The translations under genes and the position numbers were made by a program. Below the pieces are notes generated by a model. It was not told the DNA's origin, did no database searches, and worked only from the letters and a program-made list of their open reading frames with translations. 52,516 nucleotides of DNA from a bacterium (lineage in GTDB: Bacteria > Desulfobacterota_D > UBA1144): contig PAOQ02000009.1 of assembly GCA_002708105.2 (NCBI GenBank), positions 15,678 to 68,193 on the forward strand. The letters run 5' to 3'. The stretch's first letter is position 1. Each line of letters opens with the position of its first letter. This document shows positions 1 through 9,035 of this stretch, in pieces.

Positions 1-82
1 TCAGTATCATCGGCCTCTGAGGACTTAACTTCCGGGTTCGGAATGGAACCGGGTGTACCCCCTCCAGTGTGGCCACCTAGAA
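1..82 (-). rRNA. rrf: 5S ribosomal RNA, 3' end cut by the window edge
   Basis: The reverse complement reads as the 5' and middle parts of a 5S rRNA. It contains the universally conserved stretch around 'CCGAACCCGGAAGTTAAG' followed by 'GCCGATGATACTG', and begins with a 'CTAGGTGGCC' 5' strand typical of helix I. The last ~35 bases lie outside the window. The exact 5' end (about 80-84) is inferred. The gene directly upstream on the same strand is rpoD, not a 23S rRNA gene, so this copy is unlinked from a conventional rRNA operon as far as the window shows. Confidence 0.93.
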
Positions 83-88
83 TCTAAA

Positions 89-116
89 ATGGTATACAAA
101 AAAAAATTGATGTCAA
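89..116 (-). promoter_or_regulatory. possible sigma-70 promoter for the 5S gene
   Basis: On the minus strand a perfect TTGACA (plus 111-116) lies upstream of the 5S. Candidate -10 boxes are TACCAT (89-94, spacer 16) or TATACC (91-96, spacer 14). Either would start transcription at about position 82-84, which is the expected 5' end of the 5S. The -10 match is mediocre and the spacer is short in one case, so this is an inference supported mainly by position. Confidence 0.4.
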
Positions 117-122
117 TATCAA
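98..122 (-). terminator. possible weak intrinsic terminator after rpoD
   Basis: Minus-strand RNA downstream of the rpoD stop codon contains a 5-bp stem TTGAT/ATCAA with a 6-base loop (plus 107-122), followed directly by nine U residues. The stem is short and AT-rich, so it is weak. It overlaps the TTGACA proposed as the -35 of the 5S gene, so the two readings compete or the element does both jobs. Confidence 0.35.
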
Positions 123-132
123 AATTAAGTTT

Positions 133-1449
133 TTAATCCAAATAACTTAATACAGGTAATTTTCTAAGTTTTTTTAGCTTTTTTAATGCTTTTAGTTCAA
201 TTTGCCTTATTCTTTCTCGGGTTACATTAAACTCTTTACCAATTTCCTCTAAAGTAAAGGCTTGATCCTCATCTATTCCAAATCTTTTCTTAATAACTTC
301 TTTTTCTCTTTCACTAAGAACTTTATGCAAAGAGTCATTAATCATATCTTTCAATTCTTTGCTCTTAAACGAATCATATTGACTAGGTGTACTATCATCA
401 CCTACTGTATCCATTAAAGTTTGAGAGGATTCATCATCATTAATAGGAGAATCCAAAGCTATAGGATCCTTTGTAACCCTAAGAATTTTTTCTACCTTAC
501 TTAGGCTATAACTTGATTCTATTGCTAATTCAGATGTTGTAGGCTCTCGTCCAAGTTTCTGGACAAGCACTCTAGAGGCTGATCCAATTCTATTAATTTG
601 TTCAGTCATGTGGACAGGTATTCTTATTATCCTTGCTTGATCAGCCAGGGCTCTTGTAATAGCTTGTCGAATCCACCATGTCGCATAAGTAGAAAATTTA
701 TACCCTCTTTCATACTCAAACTTTTCTACTGCTCTTATCAATCCAATATTTCCCTCTTGAATCAAATCAAGAAAAGGGAGCCCCTTATTTGTATATCTTC
801 TTGCAATGCTGACAACTAATCTTAGATTCGACTCAACTAATTTTTTTTTCGAAACAACATAATTGAATTTTGCTTTCTTTAATTCATCTAGAAGAACTTT
901 TCCAAAATTTCCATTTTTAAGAAAAGTTACAAGAGATTTTAAAAAATCCGAGGAAAATTCAATTTTTAGCAATTCATCTTTTAGTAACTTCTTATCTTTA
1001 TTCATTAACTTTTTCTTTAATAGTGCATTTTCTATCACTTCAAAGACATTTACAATTCTTCTATTTAAGCTTTCACTTTTTGCATTTGGCGAGTTTAATT
1101 CATCTAAATCATATTCATTTGACTCAGCATTATATGAATCAGGCAAATAGTTTTCAGATAGATACTTTAGAAGATTTAAATCTGAAACCAAGGAATTACA
1201 TATAAAATTTTTGGCTATACTTAATTTTGAAGCAACATCTGTTTCTTCAGACTTTTTTAGTAATGAATGTAATGCAATAGTATTAAGATAACTTTTAACT
1301 GGATCATCCGTGGATTCCAATACTTTAATTGGTGCAGGTATTTCAAATTCCTTTTTTATTTTCTTATCTAACTTAATTTTTGGTAATATTTTATTAACAA
1401 AATGGGGGAGGAAACTTATAGCATTAGGGAGAGAAGTTTTATTAATCAT
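133..1449 (-). CDS. rpoD: primary sigma factor RpoD (sigma-70)
   Basis: Housekeeping sigma factor that directs RNA polymerase to -35/-10 promoters. Region 1.2 is visible near residues 48-85 ([11 protein letters not shown]), region 2 near 205-275 with [23 protein letters not shown] and [13 protein letters not shown], and region 4 near 385-425 with [12 protein letters not shown]. At 438 aa it is much shorter than the E. coli protein (613 aa) because region 1.1 and the large non-conserved insert are absent or minimal. The track starts at a GTG (1455), but AAGG sits directly against that GTG and 5 nt before the ATG at 1449, so I prefer 1449. It is the last gene of the rpsU-dnaG-rpoD operon, about 100 bp after dnaG. 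Confidence 0.97.
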   Translation of the reverse strand: MINKTSLPNAISFLPHFVNKILPKIKLDKKIKKEFEIPAPIKVLESTDDPVKSYLNTIALHSLLKKSEETDVASKLSIAKNFICNSLVSDLNLLKYLSENYLPDSYNAESNEYDLDELNSPNAKSESLNRRIVNVFEVIENALLKKKLMNKDKKLLKDELLKIEFSSDFLKSLVTFLKNGNFGKVLLDELKKAKFNYVVSKKKLVESNLRLVVSIARRYTNKGLPFLDLIQEGNIGLIRAVEKFEYERGYKFSTYATWWIRQAITRALADQARIIRIPVHMTEQINRIGSASRVLVQKLGREPTTSELAIESSYSLSKVEKILRVTKDPIALDSPINDDESSQTLMDTVGDDSTPSQYDSFKSKELKDMINDSLHKVLSEREKEVIKKRFGIDEDQAFTLEEIGKEFNVTRERIRQIELKALKKLKKLRKLPVLSYLD

Positions 1450-1550
1450 ATGCACCTTCAGTGATTAATATTAACCAATTAATGGGATAATGGCTAAAAG
1501 TAGATAAGAAATTCTTCCAAAAAAGTCAATTTTTGCCTTATTTAATAGGG

Positions 1551-3311
1551 TTATAATAAGGTTTTCTCCTTTTCTATCAGATTTTTTAGTTCGTTGAGTA
1601 AGGACTTCTCTTCATTTTCCAATAGATCAACGTTTTTACTTAATTTTAAATTAATTACACGTTTCAAATCTTTAATAGAATTAAGTTCTATTTTCTTAAT
1701 ACAATCTTCGATCAACTTCTTCCTTAAAATAGATTCCTTTGGAATTTCAAATGGTGTAAATACTAAATCTGATAACATGCTACTAACGCCATCATCAGTA
1801 ATGGCCCCAATCAGAGTTGATGCGTCTGCATTAAGATTAGTATGTAAGATTTCTATAATTTCGTTATGAAAGTCAGTTTTTAAAACTTCTAAACATTTTT
1901 TAATCAATTGTTCATCTCTAGAATCAATAAATTCAATAAAAACTTTAATTATTACATCCTGAGGGCTAAGTATCCTATAACCTAAAACTAAATCTTCAGA
2001 AGAATCATTTTTAATAAATTCTTTATTTATTATGCTCTCAACTTTTACTTTTGAAATAGAAAAGGATGAAGCAAACTTATTAATAAATTCGTCTCTTTGA
2101 ATATAATTTTGTACATACTTTATTTTACCTACAAAGTTATCCACCACCTCATCTATGCTTAATTCTTTTTCTATTAACTTATCCTTTAAATAATCCATAT
2201 ACTCTTCCATTATAAGATTAGACTTCTTAGCCTTTTCAATGAAGTGATCTATTGTGTTAGTTTGAAGATATGAACATGGGTCTTCACCATTATCTAATCG
2301 CAAAGAGAAGACCTCTATTCCAAACTGATATAATGGTTCAATATTCTTAAATGATGAATCAATACCAGCTTTATCAGAATCATAACAAAGTATAACTTTA
2401 TTGGTTATCTTTTTAATTTCATTTGCATGATCTAAAGTTAATGCTGTTCCCATAGTTGCAACTACGTTATATAGACCACGCTTATTCATCATTAAGACAT
2501 CTGTATATCCCTCTACTATAAAAATATATTTTGGTTTTCTTCCGTTTAGCTTATTAAAATTATTTAATCCATATAGAATTTTACGCTTAGAGAAAATTTC
2601 TGATTCCTTTGAATTAATATATTTAGCTTTATCGTCACCAATCGTTCTACCAGCAAAAGCAAGGATATTTCCCTGCCTATTTTTTATAGGAAAAATTATT
2701 CTATTACGAAAAAAATCGTAAAAGTCCTTTTTGTTATCTTTGAGACTAATTAAACCAAGGGACAAAGCTATTTCTTTTAGCTCTTCCTTTTCCCCTATGG
2801 TTGAAGAGATTGTGTTCCAGCTATCGGGTGCAAATCCTAATGAGTTTTCTTGAATATCTTCTTTATCAAAGCCCCTTTCTTGGAGATATTTAATTGGCTT
2901 TGAATTTCTTTCATTATCAAGCAGGAATCTAGAAAAAAATTGAGAAATTTTATTGTTAAAATCATACATCTTTTTATTTAAAGTTTTATCTTTAACTGGT
3001 ACATAAGTATTTCTTGGAATTTTTATATTGAAAAAAATAGATAGTTCTTCTAAAGTTTCAGGATAAGTCAGGTTTTTGAATTCTTTTATAAATTGAATCA
3101 AATTCCCGCCTGCCTTGCAAACAAAGCAATGATACAAGCCCTTATCGTCACTTACTTGCATTGATGGAGTTTTGTCGTCATGAAAAGGACATAAAACTTT
3201 ATATCCACTTCCAGACTTTTTACATTCTGACCAGTTCTTATCTATATATTCTTTTAAGGATGTCTTACTTAGGATGTCGTCTTTGTCTGAGTATTTTTCA
3301 TATGATGACAT
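1551..3311 (-). CDS. dnaG: DNA primase DnaG
   Basis: Synthesises RNA primers for the replication fork, acting with the DnaB helicase. The N-terminal CHC2 zinc-binding domain is intact with C41, H44, C62 and C65 (CPFHDDKTPS ... HCFVCKAGG). The catalytic core carries FFRNRIIFPI and the Toprim signatures IFIVEGYTDVLMM and VILCYDSDKAG. The C-terminal ~150 residues are a divergent helicase-interaction domain. Length (586 aa) is normal for the family. It starts 9 bp after the rpsU stop, so it is co-transcribed in the classic macromolecular synthesis operon. Confidence 0.97.
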   Translation of the reverse strand: MSSYEKYSDKDDILSKTSLKEYIDKNWSECKKSGSGYKVLCPFHDDKTPSMQVSDDKGLYHCFVCKAGGNLIQFIKEFKNLTYPETLEELSIFFNIKIPRNTYVPVKDKTLNKKMYDFNNKISQFFSRFLLDNERNSKPIKYLQERGFDKEDIQENSLGFAPDSWNTISSTIGEKEELKEIALSLGLISLKDNKKDFYDFFRNRIIFPIKNRQGNILAFAGRTIGDDKAKYINSKESEIFSKRKILYGLNNFNKLNGRKPKYIFIVEGYTDVLMMNKRGLYNVVATMGTALTLDHANEIKKITNKVILCYDSDKAGIDSSFKNIEPLYQFGIEVFSLRLDNGEDPCSYLQTNTIDHFIEKAKKSNLIMEEYMDYLKDKLIEKELSIDEVVDNFVGKIKYVQNYIQRDEFINKFASSFSISKVKVESIINKEFIKNDSSEDLVLGYRILSPQDVIIKVFIEFIDSRDEQLIKKCLEVLKTDFHNEIIEILHTNLNADASTLIGAITDDGVSSMLSDLVFTPFEIPKESILRKKLIEDCIKKIELNSIKDLKRVINLKLSKNVDLLENEEKSLLNELKNLIEKEKTLL

Positions 3312-3320
3312 TTAATTACA

Positions 3321-3518
3321 TTAATATCTTGGTTTTCTAACTTTTTTATTCATCCTTTTTTTAGCGGCAAAGAGCTTCTTTTTTTTCGTTTCGCTAGGTT
3401 TTTCAAAATACTCTTTTTTCCTAGCATCAGTCAAAATACCACCCTTTTCAACTTGCCTCTTGAATCTTCTTAAAGCATTTTCTAAATTTTCATTACTTCC
3501 AACATATATTCCTGGCAT
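3321..3518 (-). CDS. rpsU: 30S ribosomal protein bS21
   Basis: Small basic ribosomal protein of the 30S subunit, involved in translation initiation. It begins MPGIYVGSNENLENALRRFK, matching the bS21 N-terminus, and ends in a Lys/Arg-rich tail (KKRMNKKVRKPRY). The track begins at an upstream TTG (3530), but the family start and the ribosome binding site GGAG 7 nt upstream both point to the ATG at 3518, giving 65 aa. First gene of the rpsU-dnaG-rpoD operon. Confidence 0.95.
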   Translation of the reverse strand: MPGIYVGSNENLENALRRFKRQVEKGGILTDARKKEYFEKPSETKKKKLFAAKKRMNKKVRKPRY

Positions 3519-3542
3519 ACAAATCTCCAATAAGTTAAAAAA

Positions 3543-3569
3543 CTTATATTAGTATCAATTTAATGTCAA
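3543..3569 (-). promoter_or_regulatory. sigma-70 promoter of the rpsU-dnaG-rpoD operon
   Basis: The minus strand shows a perfect -35 TTGACA (plus 3564-3569) and TATAAG (plus 3543-3548) as -10, separated by 15 bases. It sits in the only gap (55 bp) between tkt and rpsU, about 25 bp before the rpsU start. The spacer is slightly short, but both hexamers are strong. Confidence 0.6.
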
Positions 3570-3573
3570 GAAA

Positions 3574-5541
3574 TTAATTAGATAGTATTTTTAGAGCTTT
3601 TTTTACTATGCTATTTTTATTAATCTTAAAAAATTTATATAGTTCATCTTTTGGAGCACTTGCACCAAATGTTTCAATGGAAACAACATTTGAATAATCA
3701 TCAAAGAAGCTCTTCCATCCCAGAGAAAGTCCTGCCTCAACTGAAATAATCGGCGAATCTCCCAAATATTTCCTTCTTATACTTGCTGGTTGACTAAGGA
3801 ATTTATCTAAACAATTTACAGAAAGAACAGTTACATTTTTTCCTTTTTCTTTTAAAGCTTTGGCAGCAGAATATGCAATTTCAACCTCTGAACCAGACGA
3901 TAAAAGTGTCAAATCACGTATCTTTAAAGATCCATGAATTACCTGTGCTCCAATATTTATTAAATTTCTATCCAATTTATCTGGAAACCCATTAATAAAG
4001 TCTAAATTCTGACGACTCAAAGCAATCAAAGATGGACTCTCGGATGTGATTGCGTCAATCCAGGAATGAAATGTTTCATTAATGTCACAAGGTCTATAAA
4101 TTTTTAAATTTGGTATGGCTCTAAGACTTGCTAGATGCTCAACAGGTTGATGTGTAGGACCATCCTCACCAAGACCAATCGAGTCATGTGTCATTACATA
4201 AATAACTTTTATACCCATCATTGCCGATAATCTAATTGAGGGTCTACAATAATCAGAGAATACCAAAAAAGTCCCCCCATATGGTATAACTCCTTTATGA
4301 AGAGATAAACCATTCATAATTGATGCCATTCCATGCTCTCTAATACCATAATGTATATAATCGCCTGAATAATTTTTTGATGTGATATTGGACATTGATT
4401 TAATTTTAGTATTATTTGATGGAGTTAAATCTGCTGAACCCCCTATCAGTTGTGGAACATGAATTTTTAAAACTTCTAGCACTTTCTCACTAGCCTTTCT
4501 TGTTGAAACTTTCTTAACATCAATATTATTTTTTTTAAAATTTAAGAATAAATCCTCTAAAAACTTTTGAGAAAATTTAGGAGATAAATCTGAATTAAAA
4601 TCTCTTTTTAAATTACTTTTACTCAAATTTGACTCCCATTTTAGTCTTATACTCTTTGATCGAGAACCTGCTTTACGCCATTTCTTTAATATAGAAGGTG
4701 GTATTTTAAAGGGTTCATAGTTCCATTTTAAATTCTTTCTTGTTTGAAGAACTTCTTCCTTTCCTAGCGCAGCTCCATGGCTTTTCTCAGAACCTTCTTT
4801 ATTAGGTGAACCATATCCGATTTTAGTTGAGCAAGCTATCATTGTAGGCTTTTTTGATCTTTGAGCGGTTTCAATCGCTCTCCTTATCTTGTTATGATTG
4901 TGGCCATCAATTTTAACATAATTCCAATTATAAGATTTAATACGTGATTCTGTGTTATCAGAAGTAGAAAGATTTGTTGGACCGTCTATCGATATTTTAT
5001 TATCATCAAAGAAAACTATAAGTTTATTAAGCTTTAAATGCCCAGCAAGACTTAATACTTCATGACTTAGTCCCTCCATTAAACATCCGTCTCCTACAAA
5101 GGCATAAGTAAAATGGCTTACTATTTCATCTCCGTACTTACTATTTTGTATTCTTTCTGCCAATGCCATCCCAACTGCATTTCCAAGTCCTTGAGCTAGA
5201 GGTCCTGTTGTAGTTTCAACACCTATTGTATGTTTGTACTCAGGGTGTCCTGGCGCCTTTGAGCCCAATCTTCTAAAGTTCATTATTTCTTTTAATGATG
5301 GCTCAGGATAACCTAATAAGTATTGCAGAGAATATATCAACATTGAGCCATGCCCATTAGATAAAACAAATCTATCTCGATCCGGCCAACTAGGTTTAGA
5401 TGAATCAAATTTTAAATACTCTTGAAATAATATTGTTGCAACATCGGCCATACCCATTGGCATCCCCGGATGACCAGAGTTAGCCCTTTCGACAGCATCA
5501 ATAGATAGAAATCTTAAAGCATTAGGAATTTTTAAGTCCAT
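3574..5541 (-). CDS. tkt: transketolase
   Basis: Thiamine-diphosphate enzyme that moves two-carbon ketol units between sugar phosphates in the non-oxidative pentose phosphate pathway. The N-terminal signature NSGHPGMPMGMADVA is near residues 20-35. The ThDP/metal motif GDGCLMEG (near 150) is followed by the Asn-containing FFDDNKISIDG. The pyrimidine-domain motifs are GGSADLTPSN, YGIREHGMASI and SIGLGEDGPTHQPVEH. Length 655 aa is standard. It is divergent from enolase and followed by the independently promoted rpsU operon, so it appears to be transcribed alone. Confidence 0.96.
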   Translation of the reverse strand: MDLKIPNALRFLSIDAVERANSGHPGMPMGMADVATILFQEYLKFDSSKPSWPDRDRFVLSNGHGSMLIYSLQYLLGYPEPSLKEIMNFRRLGSKAPGHPEYKHTIGVETTTGPLAQGLGNAVGMALAERIQNSKYGDEIVSHFTYAFVGDGCLMEGLSHEVLSLAGHLKLNKLIVFFDDNKISIDGPTNLSTSDNTESRIKSYNWNYVKIDGHNHNKIRRAIETAQRSKKPTMIACSTKIGYGSPNKEGSEKSHGAALGKEEVLQTRKNLKWNYEPFKIPPSILKKWRKAGSRSKSIRLKWESNLSKSNLKRDFNSDLSPKFSQKFLEDLFLNFKKNNIDVKKVSTRKASEKVLEVLKIHVPQLIGGSADLTPSNNTKIKSMSNITSKNYSGDYIHYGIREHGMASIMNGLSLHKGVIPYGGTFLVFSDYCRPSIRLSAMMGIKVIYVMTHDSIGLGEDGPTHQPVEHLASLRAIPNLKIYRPCDINETFHSWIDAITSESPSLIALSRQNLDFINGFPDKLDRNLINIGAQVIHGSLKIRDLTLLSSGSEVEIAYSAAKALKEKGKNVTVLSVNCLDKFLSQPASIRRKYLGDSPIISVEAGLSLGWKSFFDDYSNVVSIETFGASAPKDELYKFFKINKNSIVKKALKILSN

Positions 5542-5642
5542 AATTTAAAATACATTATCTTAATACAAGATGAATTCAAATTTTTTTTATATCTTTTGTT
5601 GAAAAAAATTATTACTGATTTAAAATTCAAATACTTAATAAA

Positions 5643-6917
5643 ATGGCTAGGATAACTTTTTTAAAGGGCAGGCAAATTCTTGACTCCCGTGGTACGCCTA
5701 CTGTAGAAGTAGATATGTCACTCGATAATGGTCAAATATGTCGAGGCTCTGTGCCCTCTGGGGCCTCAACAGGTACTCATGAAGCAGTTGAATTGAGAGA
5801 CGGAAACAATGAATTTAACGGAAAAAGCGTTAATAACGCTGTACAAAATATAAACAAGGTAATTAAAAAAGAATCATTAAATTTAGATTTTAACTCCATA
5901 GAGAACTTTGATAATTTTCTTATTGATTTAGATGGCACAAAAAATAAATCTAACTTGGGCGCAAATGCAATACTTGCTTGTTCAATTACCTTCCTAAAAT
6001 GTATGTCAAAGAATAACAATATGGAAGTTTATGAATATTTAAATAATGACGGAACCTTTACCCTTCCTGCTCCATTAATGAATATAATTAATGGTGGCGC
6101 TCATGCAAATAATGGATTAGACATTCAAGAATTTATGATTGTTCCAGGTGGATTTGATACATTTTCTGATTCTCTTAGAGCAGGAGTTGAAATTTTTCAA
6201 AATTTAAAAGAATTGTTAAATAATGATGGGCATTCAACAGCCGTTGGAGATGAAGGTGGTTTTGCACCAAACTTAAATACTAATGAAGAAGCATTAGTAT
6301 ACATATCAAATGCTGTTGCTAATGCAGGATACGAGCTTGGTAAAGAGATCTTTTTTGCATTGGATGTAGCTGCATCGGAAATTTATGAAAATGGGAAGTA
6401 TAAAATTGATCAAAAATTAGTTTCTGTCGATGAAATATCTAACTACTACAATGAGCTGACAAATAAATTTCCAATCATTTCAATTGAAGATCCACTTGAT
6501 GAGGACGACTGGGAAGGATGGACTAATCTTACAAAAATGATTGGTAATAATGTTCAACTCGTAGGTGATGATCTATTTGTTACTAATAACTCTAGACTAC
6601 AAACCGGTATTGATAAGCAGGCTGCGAATAGCATTCTAGTAAAAATTAATCAGATTGGATCAATTTCAGAGACTATTAAAGCAATTGAGCTTGCAAAGGA
6701 AAATAATTATTCTTATATAATTTCTCACCGTTCTGGAGAAACAGAAGATTCAATTATTGCGGATATAGCCGTTGCAACTAATTCAGGACAAATAAAAACA
6801 GGGTCATGCTCAAGAACAGATCGAACTTCAAAATATAATCAACTACTAAGAATTGAGGATTTCTTGGGTGAAAAAGGTAAATTCTCGAGATTAAACACTT
6901 TTAATAGTAGATTCTAA
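5643..6917 (+). CDS. eno: enolase (phosphopyruvate hydratase)
   Basis: Interconverts 2-phosphoglycerate and phosphoenolpyruvate in glycolysis and gluconeogenesis. Visible signatures are ILDSRGTPTVEVD at the N-terminus, GDEGGFAPN (catalytic Glu region), the metal-binding stretch ISIEDPLDEDDW, GDDLFVTN, the catalytic Lys within ILVKINQIGS, and SHRSGETEDS. Length 424 aa is typical. It is divergent from tkt across a ~100 bp gap and followed after 22 bp by leuC on the same strand, so some read-through into leuCD is possible. Confidence 0.97.
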   Translation: MARITFLKGRQILDSRGTPTVEVDMSLDNGQICRGSVPSGASTGTHEAVELRDGNNEFNGKSVNNAVQNINKVIKKESLNLDFNSIENFDNFLIDLDGTKNKSNLGANAILACSITFLKCMSKNNNMEVYEYLNNDGTFTLPAPLMNIINGGAHANNGLDIQEFMIVPGGFDTFSDSLRAGVEIFQNLKELLNNDGHSTAVGDEGGFAPNLNTNEEALVYISNAVANAGYELGKEIFFALDVAASEIYENGKYKIDQKLVSVDEISNYYNELTNKFPIISIEDPLDEDDWEGWTNLTKMIGNNVQLVGDDLFVTNNSRLQTGIDKQAANSILVKINQIGSISETIKAIELAKENNYSYIISHRSGETEDSIIADIAVATNSGQIKTGSCSRTDRTSKYNQLLRIEDFLGEKGKFSRLNTFNSRF

Positions 6918-6939
6918 TTAGGTATTATAATATCTTCAT

Positions 6940-8358
6940 ATGAGACCAAAAACACTTTTTGATAAAATATGGGAAACCCATATAGTGCACGAGGAAGCTG
7001 GGAAACCAACTCTTCTTTATATTGACCTACATCTAGTTCATGAAGTCACTTCACCACAGGCATTTGAGGGATTAAGAGAAGCAAAAAGAAAAATCCGAAG
7101 AACAGATAAAACATTTGCTACAATGGATCACAATGTTCCTACTATTGATAGAAACAATATAAAAGATCCAATTTCTGCGCAACAAATTGAAACACTTGAA
7201 AAAAACTGTAAGGAATTTGGGATTGAACTCTTTGATTTAGCAAGTCCTTATCAGGGTATAGTTCATGTCATTGGGCCTGAACAAGGATTAACAAAACCTG
7301 GTAGTACTATAGTTTGTGGTGATAGTCATACATCGACCCATGGTGCTTTCGGAGCTCTAGCTTTTGGAATTGGTACTAGTGAAGTTGAGCATGTTATGTC
7401 AACGCAATGCTTATGGCAAAACAAGCCTAAAACATTTGAGGTTCAAGTTAACGGTAAAAGACCCAAAGGAGTTACAGCTAAAGATATAATACTCAGTATT
7501 ATTGGAGAAATTGGAACAGCAGGTGCAACAGGATACGTTATTGAATACACTGGAGAAACTATCAGAAATTTATCCATGGAACAAAGGATGACCATTTGTA
7601 ATATGTCTATTGAAGGTGGAGCCAGAGCTGGGATGATTAGTCCAGATGAAATTACCTTGAATTATCTTAGAGATAAACCACGTATTAAAACCCTAAACAA
7701 TCTTGATTCTTTAATGGATGACTGGATTAAACTAGCGTCGGATGAGGGGGCACTCTTTGATGAAACTTTAAAGCTTGATGCTACTAAAATTGCTCCACAA
7801 GTAAGCTGGGGAACAAGTCCTGGTATGGTGACTGGCATAAATAACAAAGTACCGAATCCAAAAAACTTTGAAGACCCTGTTAAAAGAAAATCGATTGAAG
7901 ATGCTTTAGCTTACATGGGGCTACAAGCTGATACATCTATAGAGGATATAAAAATAGATACTGTATTTATTGGATCTTGTACAAATGGTCGAATTGAAGA
8001 TTTAATAGCCGCAAGCAAAATAATTAAAGGAAACAAGGTATCATCAAAAGTTAAAGCAATAGTAGTCCCAGGATCTCAAGTTGTTAAATATCAAGCTGAA
8101 AAACTTGGAATTGACAAAATATTTAAAGACGCAGGCTTTGAATGGCGTGAATCAGGATGTAGCATGTGCCTAGCAATGAATCCAGACAAATTATCCCCTG
8201 GTGAAAGAGCTGCAAGCACTTCGAATAGAAATTTTGAAGGTAGGCAAGGTAAAGGTGGCAGGACGCATTTGGTTAGTCCAACAATGGCTGCTGCTGCTGC
8301 AATAAATGGAAGATTTACAGATGTGAGATCATTCGATGTAGATTTAGGTGAGTATTAA
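6940..8358 (+). CDS. leuC: 3-isopropylmalate/(R)-2-methylmalate dehydratase large subunit
   Basis: Aconitase-family large subunit that isomerises 2-isopropylmalate to 3-isopropylmalate in leucine synthesis. In organisms with citramalate synthase the same enzyme usually also works on citramalate. The [4Fe-4S] cysteines are seen in FIGSCTNGR and in [12 protein letters not shown]. Other family motifs are [20 protein letters not shown] and the N-terminal KIWETHIV. 472 aa matches the long proteobacterial LeuC type. No clear Shine-Dalgarno precedes the ATG. It runs into leuD after 3 bp. leuA and leuB are not in the window. Confidence 0.96.
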   Translation: MRPKTLFDKIWETHIVHEEAGKPTLLYIDLHLVHEVTSPQAFEGLREAKRKIRRTDKTFATMDHNVPTIDRNNIKDPISAQQIETLEKNCKEFGIELFDLASPYQGIVHVIGPEQGLTKPGSTIVCGDSHTSTHGAFGALAFGIGTSEVEHVMSTQCLWQNKPKTFEVQVNGKRPKGVTAKDIILSIIGEIGTAGATGYVIEYTGETIRNLSMEQRMTICNMSIEGGARAGMISPDEITLNYLRDKPRIKTLNNLDSLMDDWIKLASDEGALFDETLKLDATKIAPQVSWGTSPGMVTGINNKVPNPKNFEDPVKRKSIEDALAYMGLQADTSIEDIKIDTVFIGSCTNGRIEDLIAASKIIKGNKVSSKVKAIVVPGSQVVKYQAEKLGIDKIFKDAGFEWRESGCSMCLAMNPDKLSPGERAASTSNRNFEGRQGKGGRTHLVSPTMAAAAAINGRFTDVRSFDVDLGEY

Positions 8359-8361
8359 TTT

Positions 8362-8952
8362 ATGGAAAAATTTCAAACTGTCATTAGTCGTCCTGCTCCA
8401 CTTGATTCTTCAAATGTTGATACAGATCAAATAATTCCTAAACAATTTCTCAAAAGAATTGAAAGAACTGGTTTTGGGCAATTCCTTTTTTTTGATTGGC
8501 GTTTTAATGATGATGGGTCAATAAATGAAAAATTTATTCTGAATGAAAAAAGATTTGAGGATTCAGAAATCCTTCTTTCACAAGAAAATTTTGGTTGCGG
8601 AAGTTCTAGGGAACATGCGCCTTGGGCGTTAAGGGATTATGGATTTAAAGTAATTATTTCAACCTCTTTTGCCGATATATTGTTTAATAATTGCTTTAAG
8701 AATTGTATTCTTCCGATTGTAATTACAGAAGAAAAATTAGATTATTTATTTAAATCCACTTTAGAATTTGAAGATTATCAAGTGAAAGTTGATTTAGAAA
8801 ACCTGATTTTAAGTGATAATAAAAATTTCACTGAAAAGCTAGATATTGATCCATATAGAAGAAAATGTTTATTAGAAGGGTTAGATGATATAGCTCTAAC
8901 GCTAATTCATGAGGATAAAATTACCTTATATGAAAAAGCATCTATAGAGTAA
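8362..8952 (+). CDS. leuD: 3-isopropylmalate/(R)-2-methylmalate dehydratase small subunit
   Basis: Small, swivelling-domain partner of LeuC that completes the substrate site. It has VDTDQIIPKQFLK near the N-terminus and ENFGCGSSREHAPWALRDYG in the middle, both diagnostic of the LeuD family. The 196-aa length and its position 3 bp downstream of leuC fit the usual two-subunit enzyme. The gap after it (~83 bp) separates this unit from rpoN. Confidence 0.96.
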   Translation: MEKFQTVISRPAPLDSSNVDTDQIIPKQFLKRIERTGFGQFLFFDWRFNDDGSINEKFILNEKRFEDSEILLSQENFGCGSSREHAPWALRDYGFKVIISTSFADILFNNCFKNCILPIVITEEKLDYLFKSTLEFEDYQVKVDLENLILSDNKNFTEKLDIDPYRRKCLLEGLDDIALTLIHEDKITLYEKASIE

Positions 8953-9035
8953 ACAGGAAAAAATTTCTAATCTAAATTCTTTAAATCTTAATACCATGTC
9001 GAATATTTAGGATAAAATATTAATATGGTTCTCAA

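Noticed and set aside
598-1205. Plus-strand ORFs of 60-95 aa opposite rpoD
   Set aside because: They lie antisense to a clearly conserved gene, have compositions dictated by the opposite frame, and lack ribosome binding sites or recognisable motifs.
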